Of a DNA stretch of 64,000 nucleotides, positions 1 through 8,517 are shown piece by piece. Position 1 is the first letter of the stretch, and each line of letters begins with the position of its first letter. Under the pieces are notes generated by a model. The model was not told the DNA's origin, did not search any database, and was given only the letters and a program-made list of their open reading frames with translations. The position numbers were made by a program, and so were the translations under genes. This DNA is from Plantactinospora sp040120695 (GTDB lineage: Bacteria > Actinomycetota > Actinomycetes > Mycobacteriales > Micromonosporaceae), in assembly GCF_040120695.1 (NCBI RefSeq), contig NZ_JBEEAC010000031.1, positions 1 through 64,000 of the forward strand. Reading direction: 5' to 3'.

Positions 1-90
1 CACCGCAAAGCCCGCCACGCCCGACGACTCCTCGACCAGCTCCACCAACTCGGCTACCAGACCACCATCCAACCCATCGAAGCCACCTGA
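1..90 (+). CDS. C-terminal end of a gene, possibly a transposase
   Basis: Only the last 29 codons are inside the window; the frame ends in TGA at 88-90. The peptide is basic and ends QLGYQTTIQPIEAT. Tails of the form 'hydrophobic-G-Y-x-V/T-T-x-Q-P' are common at the ends of actinobacterial insertion-sequence transposases, which is the only reason for the suggestion. It would place a mobile element directly beside the P450 end of the biosynthetic cluster. The catalytic part is not visible, so the family cannot be named. Confidence 0.35.
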   Translation, partial: HRKARHARRLLDQLHQLGYQTTIQPIEAT

Positions 91-123
91 TCTCAACCCT
101 CGGCAGGACGCCCGATTTTCGTG

Positions 124-1311
124 TCAGAACGAGACCGGCAGGGTGTCCAGGCCGCGTAGGGTGAAGGTCTCCCGCCAGCGCGGCGTCTCGTCGACCAGCT
201 TCATGTCCGGGAACCGGCGGGCTATCTCGGCGAAGACCGCCTGGGCCTGCAGGCGGGCCAGCGGCGCGCCGAGGCAGAAGTGGATGCCGGCGCTGAAGGT
301 GAGGTGCTGGTTGTCCGTGCGGGTGATGTCCATCCGGTCGGGGTCGGCGAACCGCTCGGGGTCGCGGTTCCCGGCGCCGATGAGCAGGACCAGGTTCCGG
401 CCGGGCTCCAGGTCCATGCCGCGTAGCGAGATGGGTTCGTGGACGACGCGGCTGGTCATCTGGACCGGGGCCTCGTAGCGGAGCATCTCCTCCACGGCGG
501 AGGGGGCCAGCTCCGGCCTGGCGGCGAGCAGGTCGAACTGGTCCCGGTTGCGCAGCAGCGCGAGCAGTCCGTTGCCGATCAGGCTGCTGGTGGTTTCGTG
601 CCCGGCGACCAGCAGCAGGGCGGACATCGACAGGACCTCGTCCTCGGTGAGCCGGTCGTCCTGGTACCGGGCTTCCACCATGGCGCGGAGCAGGGTGTCG
701 TCACTGGTCGCCCGGCTGTTCAGGTGGTGCCGGAAGTAGGAGCGGAGTTCCCGCCGCGCCCTCCGCCCGGCCTCGTTGGCCTCCGCCGAGACGACGGGGT
801 CGAGCAGGTAGAACAGAGTGGTCGACCATTCCTTGAAGCGGCCGTGGTCATCGGCGGGTACGCCGAGTAGCTCGCAGATGATGGTGAGTGGCAGGGTGAC
901 GGCCAGATCCCGGATGACGTCCATGCCGCCGTTCGCGGCGGCCCTGGTCAGCAGTTCGTCGACCAGCGACTCGACGCGTGGCCGTACCGCCTCGATCCGT
1001 TTGGCGGAGAAGGCGCTGTTGACCAGCCGGCGCAAGCGGGTGTGGTCCGGGGGGTCGAGGAACAGGATGTCCTGTGCGCCCTCCAGGAAGACGTCGGTGA
1101 CCGGCGGGGTGTCTCCGCTGATCCGGCGCGGGTCGCGGCCCAGCCGGTTGTCACGCAGCAGGGCGGAGATGTCCTGGTATCCGCTGAGGAACCAGAAGCC
1201 CGGTGGGTCGAGGAACACGACCGGGTCGTGGGTCCGCAGCGCGTGGTACAAGGGATACGGATCGGCCCGGACGGCCGGGTCGAAGAGCGCCATGATCGAT
1301 GGACTGTCCAC
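124..1311 (-). CDS. Cytochrome P450 monooxygenase
   Basis: A soluble bacterial class I P450 of 395 residues, the usual length. It would hydroxylate or otherwise oxidise a substrate using electrons from a ferredoxin. Visible motifs are the oxygen-binding I-helix AGHETT (about residues 236-241), the ExxR pair (E275, R278) and the haem loop FSAGIHFCLG with the cysteine ligand at about C346, so it should be functional. The first start is GTG at 1311; ATG at 1293 is a good alternative because homologues begin near ALFDPAVRADPYPLY. It lies 43 nt downstream of the 1355-2425 gene on the same strand and is probably co-transcribed with it. The pair diverges from the phosphonate-type operon, suggesting a tailoring role. 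No ferredoxin gene is adjacent. Confidence 0.93.
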   Translation of the reverse strand: MDSPSIMALFDPAVRADPYPLYHALRTHDPVVFLDPPGFWFLSGYQDISALLRDNRLGRDPRRISGDTPPVTDVFLEGAQDILFLDPPDHTRLRRLVNSAFSAKRIEAVRPRVESLVDELLTRAAANGGMDVIRDLAVTLPLTIICELLGVPADDHGRFKEWSTTLFYLLDPVVSAEANEAGRRARRELRSYFRHHLNSRATSDDTLLRAMVEARYQDDRLTEDEVLSMSALLLVAGHETTSSLIGNGLLALLRNRDQFDLLAARPELAPSAVEEMLRYEAPVQMTSRVVHEPISLRGMDLEPGRNLVLLIGAGNRDPERFADPDRMDITRTDNQHLTFSAGIHFCLGAPLARLQAQAVFAEIARRFPDMKLVDETPRWRETFTLRGLDTLPVSF

Positions 1312-1354
1312 TGTTCCCCCATGGTGTATGGCGATCGGTTGTCTCCGGGCGAGG

Positions 1355-2425
1355 TCAGTGACCCTGGCCGGGACCCAGACCGATCAGGTTCTTCTCGAAC
1401 TGCCGGGGCCCGGGTACGTAGGAATTGATCAGGTCGAACGAGTCGATGCACGACAGGCTCTCGGCCACCGGATACACGATGTCCTCGACCGCGCGCAGCT
1501 CGGCCGAGGCGGTGGCCAGGTGTCGCTCGATCTGGTCGCGGGAGACCACCGGCAGGTCGGGTGCCCCGGCCGATCCGCCGGGGACGGGTGCCGAGTCGCC
1601 GGGCGCCAGCGCCGACGCGAGGCGCTGCCAGTACCGGTGCCGCACGGCGGCGGCGAAGGCGCGGGTGGCCGGCAGGCAACTGCTGACCCTGGTGCCGTCG
1701 GGCATGGTGTGGAAGCGCTTGGCCGGCCGGGCGTCCGGTGGGCCGCTCGTGGCGTTGACGTACATGTTGCCGGTCTCGATGAACAGCCGCAGAAACTCCA
1801 CTCCCGCCGCCGCGACGAGGTCTGCGGTGTACTCCGCCGGGTCGTCGTTGCGCGACACCACGAGGGTGGTCAACGGCTCGTCGTCGGAGATGACGTCGCG
1901 CTCCCCGGGCAGCACGCCGTCCTCGTGGATGATGGCGCCGCCGGCCAGCCGCACGAGGTAGCCGAGGCCGGTCGCGGCCAGCAGCGCGTCCACGGCGGCG
2001 GCGAACCGGGACGGCGGCGCTCCGGCCGGGTCGCGGATCACGTCTGCCGGCACCACATAGCTCTCCCCGGCCGGCAGGCACCGGTCCGCGTCCGCGACCA
2101 GTGCCCGGTGCGGGCCCACGGCCAGGGCGGGGACGCCCGTCCAGCCGTCGCGGAGCAGTTCGACTGTCGCGGACGTGACCGGCTGGCAGAGCAGGTGTTC
2201 GAGGATGGTGACCCCGAGACGCCGGCCGGAGTCCTCGATCGGTCGGCCCCCGGTCGCCTTGTCGATCTCGTCGCGCTGCTCGTGCCGGTGGTACCGGTCC
2301 CGGACGCGGTCCCATCGGAACGGTTCGGCGTGCAGGTACCAGCGATGGATGTGCAGACCGTCGGCGGCCAGCAGCCACGCGTCCTGAAGAGTCACCACGT
2401 CCGTCGTCTCCACTTTCCGCGGCAC
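1355..2425 (-). CDS. Hypothetical cluster protein, paralogue of the 14359-15345 product
   Basis: 356 residues, not assigned to a family. It has no signal peptide or membrane segment. The N-terminus (LQDAWLLAADGLHIHRWYLH) aligns with LEDGWTTLIDGLQVHRYYLQ of the 14359-15345 protein. A later block of the type 'TTLVVS...AAGVEFLRLF' aligns with 'STVLVS...AAARQMLTCF', so the two are distant paralogues at opposite sides of one cluster. Start is GTG at 2425 with no clear ribosome site; GTG at 2413 is possible. It is the first gene of a two-gene minus-strand unit with the P450 and is divergent from the main operon. Conserved His and Tyr in the shared N-terminal block could be functional, but no reaction can be proposed from sequence. 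Confidence 0.7.
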   Translation of the reverse strand: MPRKVETTDVVTLQDAWLLAADGLHIHRWYLHAEPFRWDRVRDRYHRHEQRDEIDKATGGRPIEDSGRRLGVTILEHLLCQPVTSATVELLRDGWTGVPALAVGPHRALVADADRCLPAGESYVVPADVIRDPAGAPPSRFAAAVDALLAATGLGYLVRLAGGAIIHEDGVLPGERDVISDDEPLTTLVVSRNDDPAEYTADLVAAAGVEFLRLFIETGNMYVNATSGPPDARPAKRFHTMPDGTRVSSCLPATRAFAAAVRHRYWQRLASALAPGDSAPVPGGSAGAPDLPVVSRDQIERHLATASAELRAVEDIVYPVAESLSCIDSFDLINSYVPGPRQFEKNLIGLGPGQGH

Positions 2426-2970
2426 GGGTCAGCGAGGGTGGCGGAGGATCCTGCTGAAGGCGCGCTGCCGTCGTACGAGCCGCGCGTCGCGGGGTCACTC
2501 CTGCAGAGCGATAGCCGTCTCAATCGCGGTGCGCTGATCCTACCAAATGCTGCGTGGCGGTACCAGGCGCTCCATTGCGGGAATGGTCGCGATGCCGTAA
2601 CGCCGAAGGTTTCCTACGATTTGGAACTCGGAATCGAGGGCGCCGGGGGAGACGTGACCGCTCTTGTTGATGATGATGCCGGTTGACTAGCCGGCGTTGG
2701 CGTGGTTGGCTGTCTGGCAGACATCGACAGGAGCCGACCTGATGCCGGCGACGGATGATTGACGGGGGACATTGATGAATGCGACCAACGCTTGATCGTG
2801 ATTTGACCGCAACCCGACCGTAGGGCCTGGCTGAACGCGGGTCTGCGTGTCATGACGCCGGTGTAGCGGTGATCTCCTGGGCAGACGGCCACGGCGTGCT
2901 CTGCCCTCACATGCACATTTCGCATGCACCTTGATTGGTTGTTCTCCTCGTGGTGGGAGCAGAGTGCGTG
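2426..2970. other. Divergent intergenic region of the biosynthetic cluster
   Basis: About 545 bases between the minus-strand hypothetical/P450 unit and the first gene of the plus-strand operon. It has lower GC than its neighbours and no frame with coding character. It must hold the promoters for both units. A possible minus-strand -10 (TAGGAT, read on the complement of about 2538-2543) is visible, but no convincing -35 accompanies it. No operator palindrome or riboswitch was recognised. Confidence 0.5.
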
Positions 2971-4512
2971 ATGGAGTCATTGGTGGTTCCCGGCATGCTG
3001 CATGCGGCGGCCAAGGCCGTGCCGGAAACGATTGCATTGATTCTCGACGGCGATCGTGAGTTGACCTACGGACGCTGGCGGGAAAGGGCCGACCGGTTTG
3101 CGGTCGCGCTTCAGACCCGGGGTGTCAAACAGGCGGACCGGGTCGGCCTGGTCTACTCCGGTGGTGACTGGCTGGACTACGCCGTTGCCTATTTCGGAGT
3201 CCTGACCTGTGGCGCCACCGCCGTGCTGCTGTCGGGGCAGCCGCCCGCCGACAAGCTGGCGCGGCTGGCGGTCACCTACCGCCTGGCACTCGTGGTCGTG
3301 GGGTCGGGGGACGTCGGCTCCAGTGAGGCCTGCGCGGTGCTCCGACACGCCGACCTGGAGGGTGGCGTGGAGCCGGGTGCGAAGCCACGACCGGTCACCA
3401 TCGGCCCCGACGACGTTGCGGAAATCATCTTCACGTCCGGCACCCAGGGGCTCTCCAAGGGTGTCGAGGCGACCCACCGCAGCATGCTGTACCGGAGCAA
3501 GCGACCCGACCCCCGGGTCCTGATGCACCCACTGCCGCTCGGCAGCGCCGCCGCCCAGATGCTCATGGTGGACGCCGTACGCGGCCACCAGACACTCGTG
3601 GTGATGTCCGAGTTCCACCCGGGACGGTTCTGCCGACTGGTCATCGCACACGAGCCATGCTGGATCGGCATGGCCCCGGCGGTCGGCGCGATGCTGGTTC
3701 GGGCCGGTGCGCACCGCAGGTTCCGGCTCAGCTCCGTGACCGGCGTGACGTTCGTCAGCGCTCCGCTGCAACCGGCCACCCTCGGCCAGCTCAGCCTGCT
3801 GTTCCCGGCCGCGACCATCCGCAACTACTACAGCTCGACCGAGGCGGCACCGGCGGGTGTGGGCACCGTGTTCGACCCGGCGCGGCCGCTCTCCGTCGGC
3901 AGACCGGACGACGGCTGTGAGGTGCGCGTGGTCGACGACGACGGCGACGAGGTAGCCGCCGGCGTGCGCGGCGAGGTCCTGTTGCGCGCGGAGGGCGCCG
4001 GCACCCGGCGGTACGCCGACGACCAGGCCGCCACCGACCAGACCTTCCGGGACGGCTGGGTGCGCACCGGTGACATCGGATACCTCGACGATGACGGATA
4101 CCTGTTCCTGGTGGACAGGAGGGCCGACACGATCAACGCGGGAGGTATGAAGATCTCCACCCTGGAGGTGGAGCACGCGCTCGGTCAGCACCCGTCGGTG
4201 CTGGAGGTGGCGGTCTTCGGCCGGCGCCACCCCGTCCTCGGTGAGGTGGTCGAGGCGGCGGTGATCGTGGACCCGGAGTCCCCGGGGACCGATTCCGCGG
4301 CTCTCATTCGGTTCTGCGCCGAGCGGTTGGCCCGGCACCAGGTGCCGGCGCGAGTTCACCTGGTGGACGACTTTCCCCGCAACGCGTTGGGCAAGCCCCT
4401 CAAGCGGGTCCTGGCGGAACGGGCGGCCGACGCCGGTGGGCGGGAACGGGCGGGAGAGGAGAAGAATGATGGCCGGACCCGGTCTGGGCGAGAACTCTCC
4501 GCCCTCGGTTGA
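2971..4512 (+). CDS. AMP-forming acyl/aryl ligase (ANL superfamily)
   Basis: A 513-residue acyl-activating enzyme of normal length that would adenylate a carboxylate and pass it to an acyl carrier protein or CoA. The core A3 motif is FTSGTQGLSKG. YYSSTEAAP is the A5-like motif, and GWVRTGDIGYLDDDGYLFLVD carries the A7/A8 region. The C-terminal catalytic Lys sits in NALGKPLK (A10), so it looks active. ATG at 2971 follows GGGAG at 2954-2958; the adjoining GTG at 2968 is equally possible. It is the first gene of the long operon and overlaps the next gene by 47 nt. With the ACP three genes on, it probably loads a starter acid. The substrate cannot be read from the sequence. Confidence 0.88.
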   Translation: MESLVVPGMLHAAAKAVPETIALILDGDRELTYGRWRERADRFAVALQTRGVKQADRVGLVYSGGDWLDYAVAYFGVLTCGATAVLLSGQPPADKLARLAVTYRLALVVVGSGDVGSSEACAVLRHADLEGGVEPGAKPRPVTIGPDDVAEIIFTSGTQGLSKGVEATHRSMLYRSKRPDPRVLMHPLPLGSAAAQMLMVDAVRGHQTLVVMSEFHPGRFCRLVIAHEPCWIGMAPAVGAMLVRAGAHRRFRLSSVTGVTFVSAPLQPATLGQLSLLFPAATIRNYYSSTEAAPAGVGTVFDPARPLSVGRPDDGCEVRVVDDDGDEVAAGVRGEVLLRAEGAGTRRYADDQAATDQTFRDGWVRTGDIGYLDDDGYLFLVDRRADTINAGGMKISTLEVEHALGQHPSVLEVAVFGRRHPVLGEVVEAAVIVDPESPGTDSAALIRFCAERLARHQVPARVHLVDDFPRNALGKPLKRVLAERAADAGGRERAGEEKNDGRTRSGRELSALG

Positions 4513-5020
4513 CCCGCCCGGGCCGGGCCTGGGCGGCGCGGGGGCCACGGGTGCCGGACCGAACGGGCCGTCGATCAGGCTGACCGCCAAAGCGGTGGTG
4601 GTACGCGACGGAGCACTTCTCCTGGTCGAGTACCGCTGCCCCGGCGACACCGGACACTTCAGTCTGCCCGGCGGCCGTACCCGACCGGGCGAGAGCCTCG
4701 CTGAGGCGCTCGCCCGCAAGGTGCGCGAGGAGACCTGCCTGGAGGTACGGGTAGGACCGCTGTTCCTGGTCGTCGAGTACGTGCCCGACCGGCACGGGCA
4801 GGTTCACGGGCCCCTGCACCGGGTCCAGCTCCTGTTCCGGTGCACAGCGTTGGACACCGGGCAGGAACCCCGGATGCCCGACACGCACGAGCCGGGCCAG
4901 TACGCGGTGCACTGGATGCCGCTGACCGAACTGCCCCGGATCCGGTTGCAGCCAGCGGTGGCGGAACCGTTGTGCGAGGCGTTGGCCGGTCCCGGCGGGC
5001 GAGACCTGCTGGCGTGGTGA
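4466..5020 (+). CDS. Nudix-domain protein, copy 1
   Basis: 184 residues: a low-complexity Gly/Pro N-terminus of about 35 residues, then a Nudix fold. Nudix enzymes hydrolyse nucleoside diphosphates linked to another moiety. The box is GGRTRPGESLAEALARKVRE followed by ETC. It matches G-x5-E-x7-R-E-U-x-E-E-x-G only in part, because the Glu after the Arg is Lys and the Gly near the end is Cys. ATG at 4466 is preceded by GGAGAGGAG at 4453-4461, which decides the start although it overlaps the ligase gene. It is a tandem paralogue of the 5090-5560 protein and has the same Lys substitution. Reduced or altered hydrolase activity is possible. A role in handling a nucleotide-activated intermediate is inference. 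Confidence 0.82.
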   Translation: MMAGPGLGENSPPSVDPPGPGLGGAGATGAGPNGPSIRLTAKAVVVRDGALLLVEYRCPGDTGHFSLPGGRTRPGESLAEALARKVREETCLEVRVGPLFLVVEYVPDRHGQVHGPLHRVQLLFRCTALDTGQEPRMPDTHEPGQYAVHWMPLTELPRIRLQPAVAEPLCEALAGPGGRDLLAW

Positions 5021-5089
5021 TCACTGCGGCGCGGTGACCCACGGGTGGTACTTCGGTGGAACCGACAACAGGATGGGAGAACGGGGACG

Positions 5090-5560
5090 ATGAACGGGGC
5101 GCAGGCCATCAGCGTGAGCGTGAAGGCCGTTGTCATCGAGGACGACCGCATTCTGCTGGTCGAGTACCAGTATCCGGGCGACACCCACTACAACCTGCCC
5201 GGCGGCCGGGCCCGCTACGGCGAGCCGCTGCGTGAGGCGCTCGTCCGCAAGGTGCGGGAGGAGACCGGCGCCGAGGTCGAGGTGGACCGACTGCTCTTCG
5301 TGGTCGAGTACGTGCCGGAGCGCTGGGACTACGAGTTCGGCGACTACCAGAAGGTGCAGTTCAACTTCCTCTGCCGGATGGCGCCGGGAAGCCCGCGTCC
5401 CGCCATGCCGGAGGAACTCGACGACAAGTACCAGACCGCGGTGAGCTGGGTGCCGCTCGACGAGATGGAGCAGCTCGTCCTGCTGCCCAAGGTCACCCCC
5501 GCGATCAAGGCGGCGCTGGCCGAGGACGGCCGCGCGGACCCGTTGGTCGACCGATGGTAG
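5090..5560 (+). CDS. Nudix-domain protein, copy 2
   Basis: 156 residues, essentially a single Nudix domain. The sequence VKAVVIEDDRILLVEYQYPGD leads into the box GGRARYGEPLREALVRKVRE followed by ETGAEV. As in copy 1 the consensus 'R-E' is 'R-K', but the terminal Gly is kept. Start is ATG at 5090, with GGGAGA at 5075-5080. It ends inside the start of the ACP gene (overlap of 7 nt), so the genes are translationally coupled. The two Nudix copies are about equally diverged along their length and probably arose by tandem duplication. The ligand may be a nucleotide adduct made in the pathway; nothing in the sequence fixes it. Confidence 0.87.
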   Translation: MNGAQAISVSVKAVVIEDDRILLVEYQYPGDTHYNLPGGRARYGEPLREALVRKVREETGAEVEVDRLLFVVEYVPERWDYEFGDYQKVQFNFLCRMAPGSPRPAMPEELDDKYQTAVSWVPLDEMEQLVLLPKVTPAIKAALAEDGRADPLVDRW

Positions 5561-5832
5561 CCGGCACCGATCCGGTCGAGGTTTGGGACGCCGAGTTCGA
5601 GAGCCTGTTGCGGGCGAACCTGCGGCTGTTGCCGGCCGACGAACGACTGACCGCCGACGCACCGCTGGCCGACCTCGGCCTCGACTCGGTGTCCACCCTG
5701 GAGATCCTTGCGGCCATCGAGGAGCGGTACGGCGTGGAGCTGGGCGAGGAAACGCTGAGCGACGAGGTTTTCGCCACCGCGGGGGCACTGTGGACCGCGC
5801 TGCGGACAGCGACGCCCGGGAGCAGCCGATGA
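5554..5832 (+). CDS. Acyl carrier protein 1
   Basis: A 92-residue free-standing acyl or peptidyl carrier protein. The phosphopantetheine attachment site is the serine of DLGLDSVSTLEIL (S45), inside the usual four-helix pattern; length and acidity fit the family. It carries an acyl group as a thioester for neighbouring enzymes. Start ATG at 5554 overlaps the Nudix stop, and its own stop overlaps the next ATG (ATGA), so coupling is tight. It is likely to be loaded by the ligase encoded at 2971-4512. A second, more divergent carrier protein lies at 10244-10651. Confidence 0.92.
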   Translation: MVAGTDPVEVWDAEFESLLRANLRLLPADERLTADAPLADLGLDSVSTLEILAAIEERYGVELGEETLSDEVFATAGALWTALRTATPGSSR

Positions 5833-6632
5833 ACCGGGTCGACCCGCTCTGGAAGGTGGTGCAGGAAGGGCTGGCCACCTACCACCCCGACCGTATCGAG
5901 GACCACCCGTACGTGCGGTTCTACATGTTGAACGAGGGCCGTTTCCCGGACTTCCTCGGTCTGGCCGAGCAGGCGCACCCCGAGGTGTACGACGAGCTGA
6001 TGCGGCGTTACCGGCAGCGCTGCTCCGGAGCACTGGATGAGGAAGCGCCTGGCCGGATCTCGCCCACCTCCCGTACCGCGCAGCACTTCTACTACCTGGT
6101 TCGGCTGGTCGCCAAACTGGGATCACCGGAGCCACACCGGATCTGCGAGATCGGGGGTGGCTACGGAAACATGATGCGGATGCTCGTGCAGCTCGGGCTG
6201 TGTCGCAGCTACCACGTGGTGGACATCGCGGGCGTTGTCGACCTGCAGCGCCGCTACGCCGCGCGGGTGCTCGACGCCGGGCAGCTCGCCCGGACCCGGG
6301 TCCTCAACGTGGAGGACGAGAAGGATGTCGTCGAGCTGAGCGCCACCCGGTACGACGTCGCGCTCTCCTTCTTCGCGGTCAGCGAGGTGCCGTACGAGAT
6401 GCGCCAGTGGTATCTGGAGCGGGTGCTGTTCCCGGCCTCCGCGGTCTACCTCGTGGGTCAGCAGCGATGGCGCGCCCAGCCGGTCGGCGAGCATCTGATC
6501 GGGGCGTTGGCCGAGCGGTTCTCGCTGGACAAGTACGACTTCTTCGCGCCGTCCGACCAGGAGAGCCCCACCTTCGAACTGTTCGCCGACCGGCGAGCCG
6601 ACGGCGCGGACAGCGTCCCGGGGCGGCCGTGA
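5829..6632 (+). CDS. SAM-dependent methyltransferase of the putative sugar O-methyltransferase type
   Basis: 267 residues. SAM-binding motif I is ICEIGGGYGN (residues 105-114), followed by a helix ending MRMLVQLGL and an acidic residue in YHVVDIAGV. This GGGYGN form is typical of proteins annotated as putative sugar O-methyltransferases, which act on hydroxyl groups of sugars or polyketide-like chains. The N-terminal 90 residues are helical and probably form a substrate cap. The start ATG lies in the ACP stop (ATGA). Position beside an ACP suggests a carrier-bound or phosphorylated acceptor. The acceptor is unknown. Confidence 0.8.
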   Translation: MNRVDPLWKVVQEGLATYHPDRIEDHPYVRFYMLNEGRFPDFLGLAEQAHPEVYDELMRRYRQRCSGALDEEAPGRISPTSRTAQHFYYLVRLVAKLGSPEPHRICEIGGGYGNMMRMLVQLGLCRSYHVVDIAGVVDLQRRYAARVLDAGQLARTRVLNVEDEKDVVELSATRYDVALSFFAVSEVPYEMRQWYLERVLFPASAVYLVGQQRWRAQPVGEHLIGALAERFSLDKYDFFAPSDQESPTFELFADRRADGADSVPGRP

Positions 6633-6687
6633 TGGCGGTCCCGGTGTGCCGGGCGGCCATCCCGGGGTGCAGCGGCGGAGGCCGGCC

Positions 6688-8517
6688 GTGAGGTCCTACG
6701 GGTACGCCTCGACCTGGCGCCGGCTGATCCCGGGGCACCTGCTGGTCGACGCGGACTGGCTGGAGCCGGTCGAGGACCTGATCGCTCGGCCGGACATCCG
6801 GTCTCGGCTCCGGCAGCACGACCTCGACCGGAGCTACCCCCGGGACGTGGTGGAGAAGCTGTGGAGTCTGGGCGCGGGCACGGCGTTCGACCCGGACACG
6901 GCGACCGCCGCGCAGATCGGGGCGTTGAACGAACTGCTGGCCCGGCACAGCGGCAGCCTGGCCATCACGATCGGGGTCAACGGACTGGCGCTGCTTCCGG
7001 TCTACCTCCGAGCCACTCCCGCCCAGCGGGACCTGGTCCGGGTCCGGCAGGCCGACGGCGTCCTGGCCGGTCTGCTGCTGACCGAGTGGTCACACGGCTC
7101 GAACCTGTCCCGCAACACCGCGACGGCCACGGCCATCGGTCCGGCCACCGGGGGCGACCCGTCCGTCGGGGCTGCCCACCGCTACCGGGTGGCCGGGGAG
7201 AAGCATCTGATCAACGGCGGGACCGAGCACGACCTGCTGGTCACACTACTGAGACTGGGGCAGGAGGACGGCCCGTCCACCGCGGAGGAGCTCTTTGCAC
7301 TGTTCCTGATCGACCGCGACGACACGGTACGTCCGCTGCCCGGTTGGGCCACCCTGCCCGTACCCGCTGCGGACATCTCGGGAGTACGGTTCGAAGGCAC
7401 GTTGGTGCCGGCCGAGCGGATGATCGGCGCGCCCGGTGAGGGGCTGGAGATCATCGCGCAGACCCTGGCGCTGTCCCGGGGCGGTATCGGCGCGCTGGCC
7501 TCCGGCGCGGTCGGCGGCGCGCTCGCGGAGGCGCTTGGGTACGCATCGACCCGTGACGTCTACGGCGGCCCGATCATCGGGCTCGGCGCCATCGCCGAGC
7601 ACCTGGTGCGGATGCGGGCACTCGACCTCCTGGTGTCCGCCACGTCGGTCAAGGCGACCGTCCTGTCCAACGCGATGGGAACGGCGGCGACGCACTTCAC
7701 CGCCGTGGCCAAGTATGCCTGCTGCGCGTTGGCCGAGGCGGCTGTCGGCGAGGGCAGGGCGGTGCTCGGTGCCCGTGCGCTGCTGGAAGAGACGCACTAC
7801 ACCGGCTTCGTCCGGGACGTGCTGCTGTACGGCGTGTTCGACGGCACCAGTCACGTCATCCTCGACCAGCTGCGCTGGCGCCTGCGACGCTTCGCGGCCG
7901 CCGCGGAGGCCCCCGCGGAACCGGTGGCGCGACTTGCCGACGCCTACGCGGCGGCGCCCCGGGCGCTCGTGGACCTCGCCCGGCGGCGATCCAGGCCTTA
8001 CCTACCACCGATCGCGGCCAGGTGCGCGGGCCTGGCCACGGCCAGTGGGTCGGCACGGGTGCGGGATCTGCACCGGTTGGTCTCCGAGCTGTGCGCGGTC
8101 TGCGCCAGGGTCCCCGCCGACGCCGACGACCAGGCGTGGTGGTTTGCCGCCGCGGCCATCCTGGCCGAGGCCGAGGCGCTGTTGGCGGCCTGCGAGCTGG
8201 TCGACCCGGACTGCCGGCGCGCGCTGGGCCTGACCGGAGTCCACCCGGAGGACCTGGAGGGAGCCCTGGACTACGCGCTCGGCTGGCGCTGCCCGGAACT
8301 GCTTGGCCGACTGGAGTCCCTCGCCGACGACCTCGGCGCACCGGTCACGTCACCGCCCGGTGGGACCGGGGCCGACGATGCTGCCGCCGACCCGGTCACG
8401 AGCGGTCGGGCCGCCGCCGGGTGGACCGCCGCCCGGCGGCGGGGGCGTCGGGCGCTGACCGGGGTGGGCCCCGGGTCGCACGCGGAGCGGTCCTCGACGG
8501 AGGGGCTTCCGTCATGA
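6688..8517 (+). CDS. Acyl-CoA dehydrogenase-like flavoprotein with C-terminal extension
   Basis: 609 residues, about 200 longer than a standard acyl-CoA dehydrogenase. The N-terminal part has the family pattern: LLLTEWSHGSNLSRN corresponds to the flavin-contacting 'TEP-x-x-GS' loop, and FDGTSHVILDQL is close to the C-terminal 'GT-x-x-I' signature. The frame continues with an Ala-rich helical region. I choose GTG at 6688 because GGAGG at 6677-6681 sits 6 nt upstream; an ATG at 6646 has no such site. The stop overlaps the next ATG. In carrier-protein pathways such enzymes desaturate or hydroxylate an ACP-bound chain, the likely role here. The catalytic base was not located with certainty. Confidence 0.85.
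   Translation: MRSYGYASTWRRLIPGHLLVDADWLEPVEDLIARPDIRSRLRQHDLDRSYPRDVVEKLWSLGAGTAFDPDTATAAQIGALNELLARHSGSLAITIGVNGLALLPVYLRATPAQRDLVRVRQADGVLAGLLLTEWSHGSNLSRNTATATAIGPATGGDPSVGAAHRYRVAGEKHLINGGTEHDLLVTLLRLGQEDGPSTAEELFALFLIDRDDTVRPLPGWATLPVPAADISGVRFEGTLVPAERMIGAPGEGLEIIAQTLALSRGGIGALASGAVGGALAEALGYASTRDVYGGPIIGLGAIAEHLVRMRALDLLVSATSVKATVLSNAMGTAATHFTAVAKYACCALAEAAVGEGRAVLGARALLEETHYTGFVRDVLLYGVFDGTSHVILDQLRWRLRRFAAAAEAPAEPVARLADAYAAAPRALVDLARRRSRPYLPPIAARCAGLATASGSARVRDLHRLVSELCAVCARVPADADDQAWWFAAAAILAEAEALLAACELVDPDCRRALGLTGVHPEDLEGALDYALGWRCPELLGRLESLADDLGAPVTSPPGGTGADDAAADPVTSGRAAAGWTAARRRGRRALTGVGPGSHAERSSTEGLPS

Noticed and set aside
2977..4719. A 580-codon minus-strand frame opposite the first ligase
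   Set aside because: The plus strand carries all ANL motifs; the antisense translation is low-complexity and His/Arg-rich.
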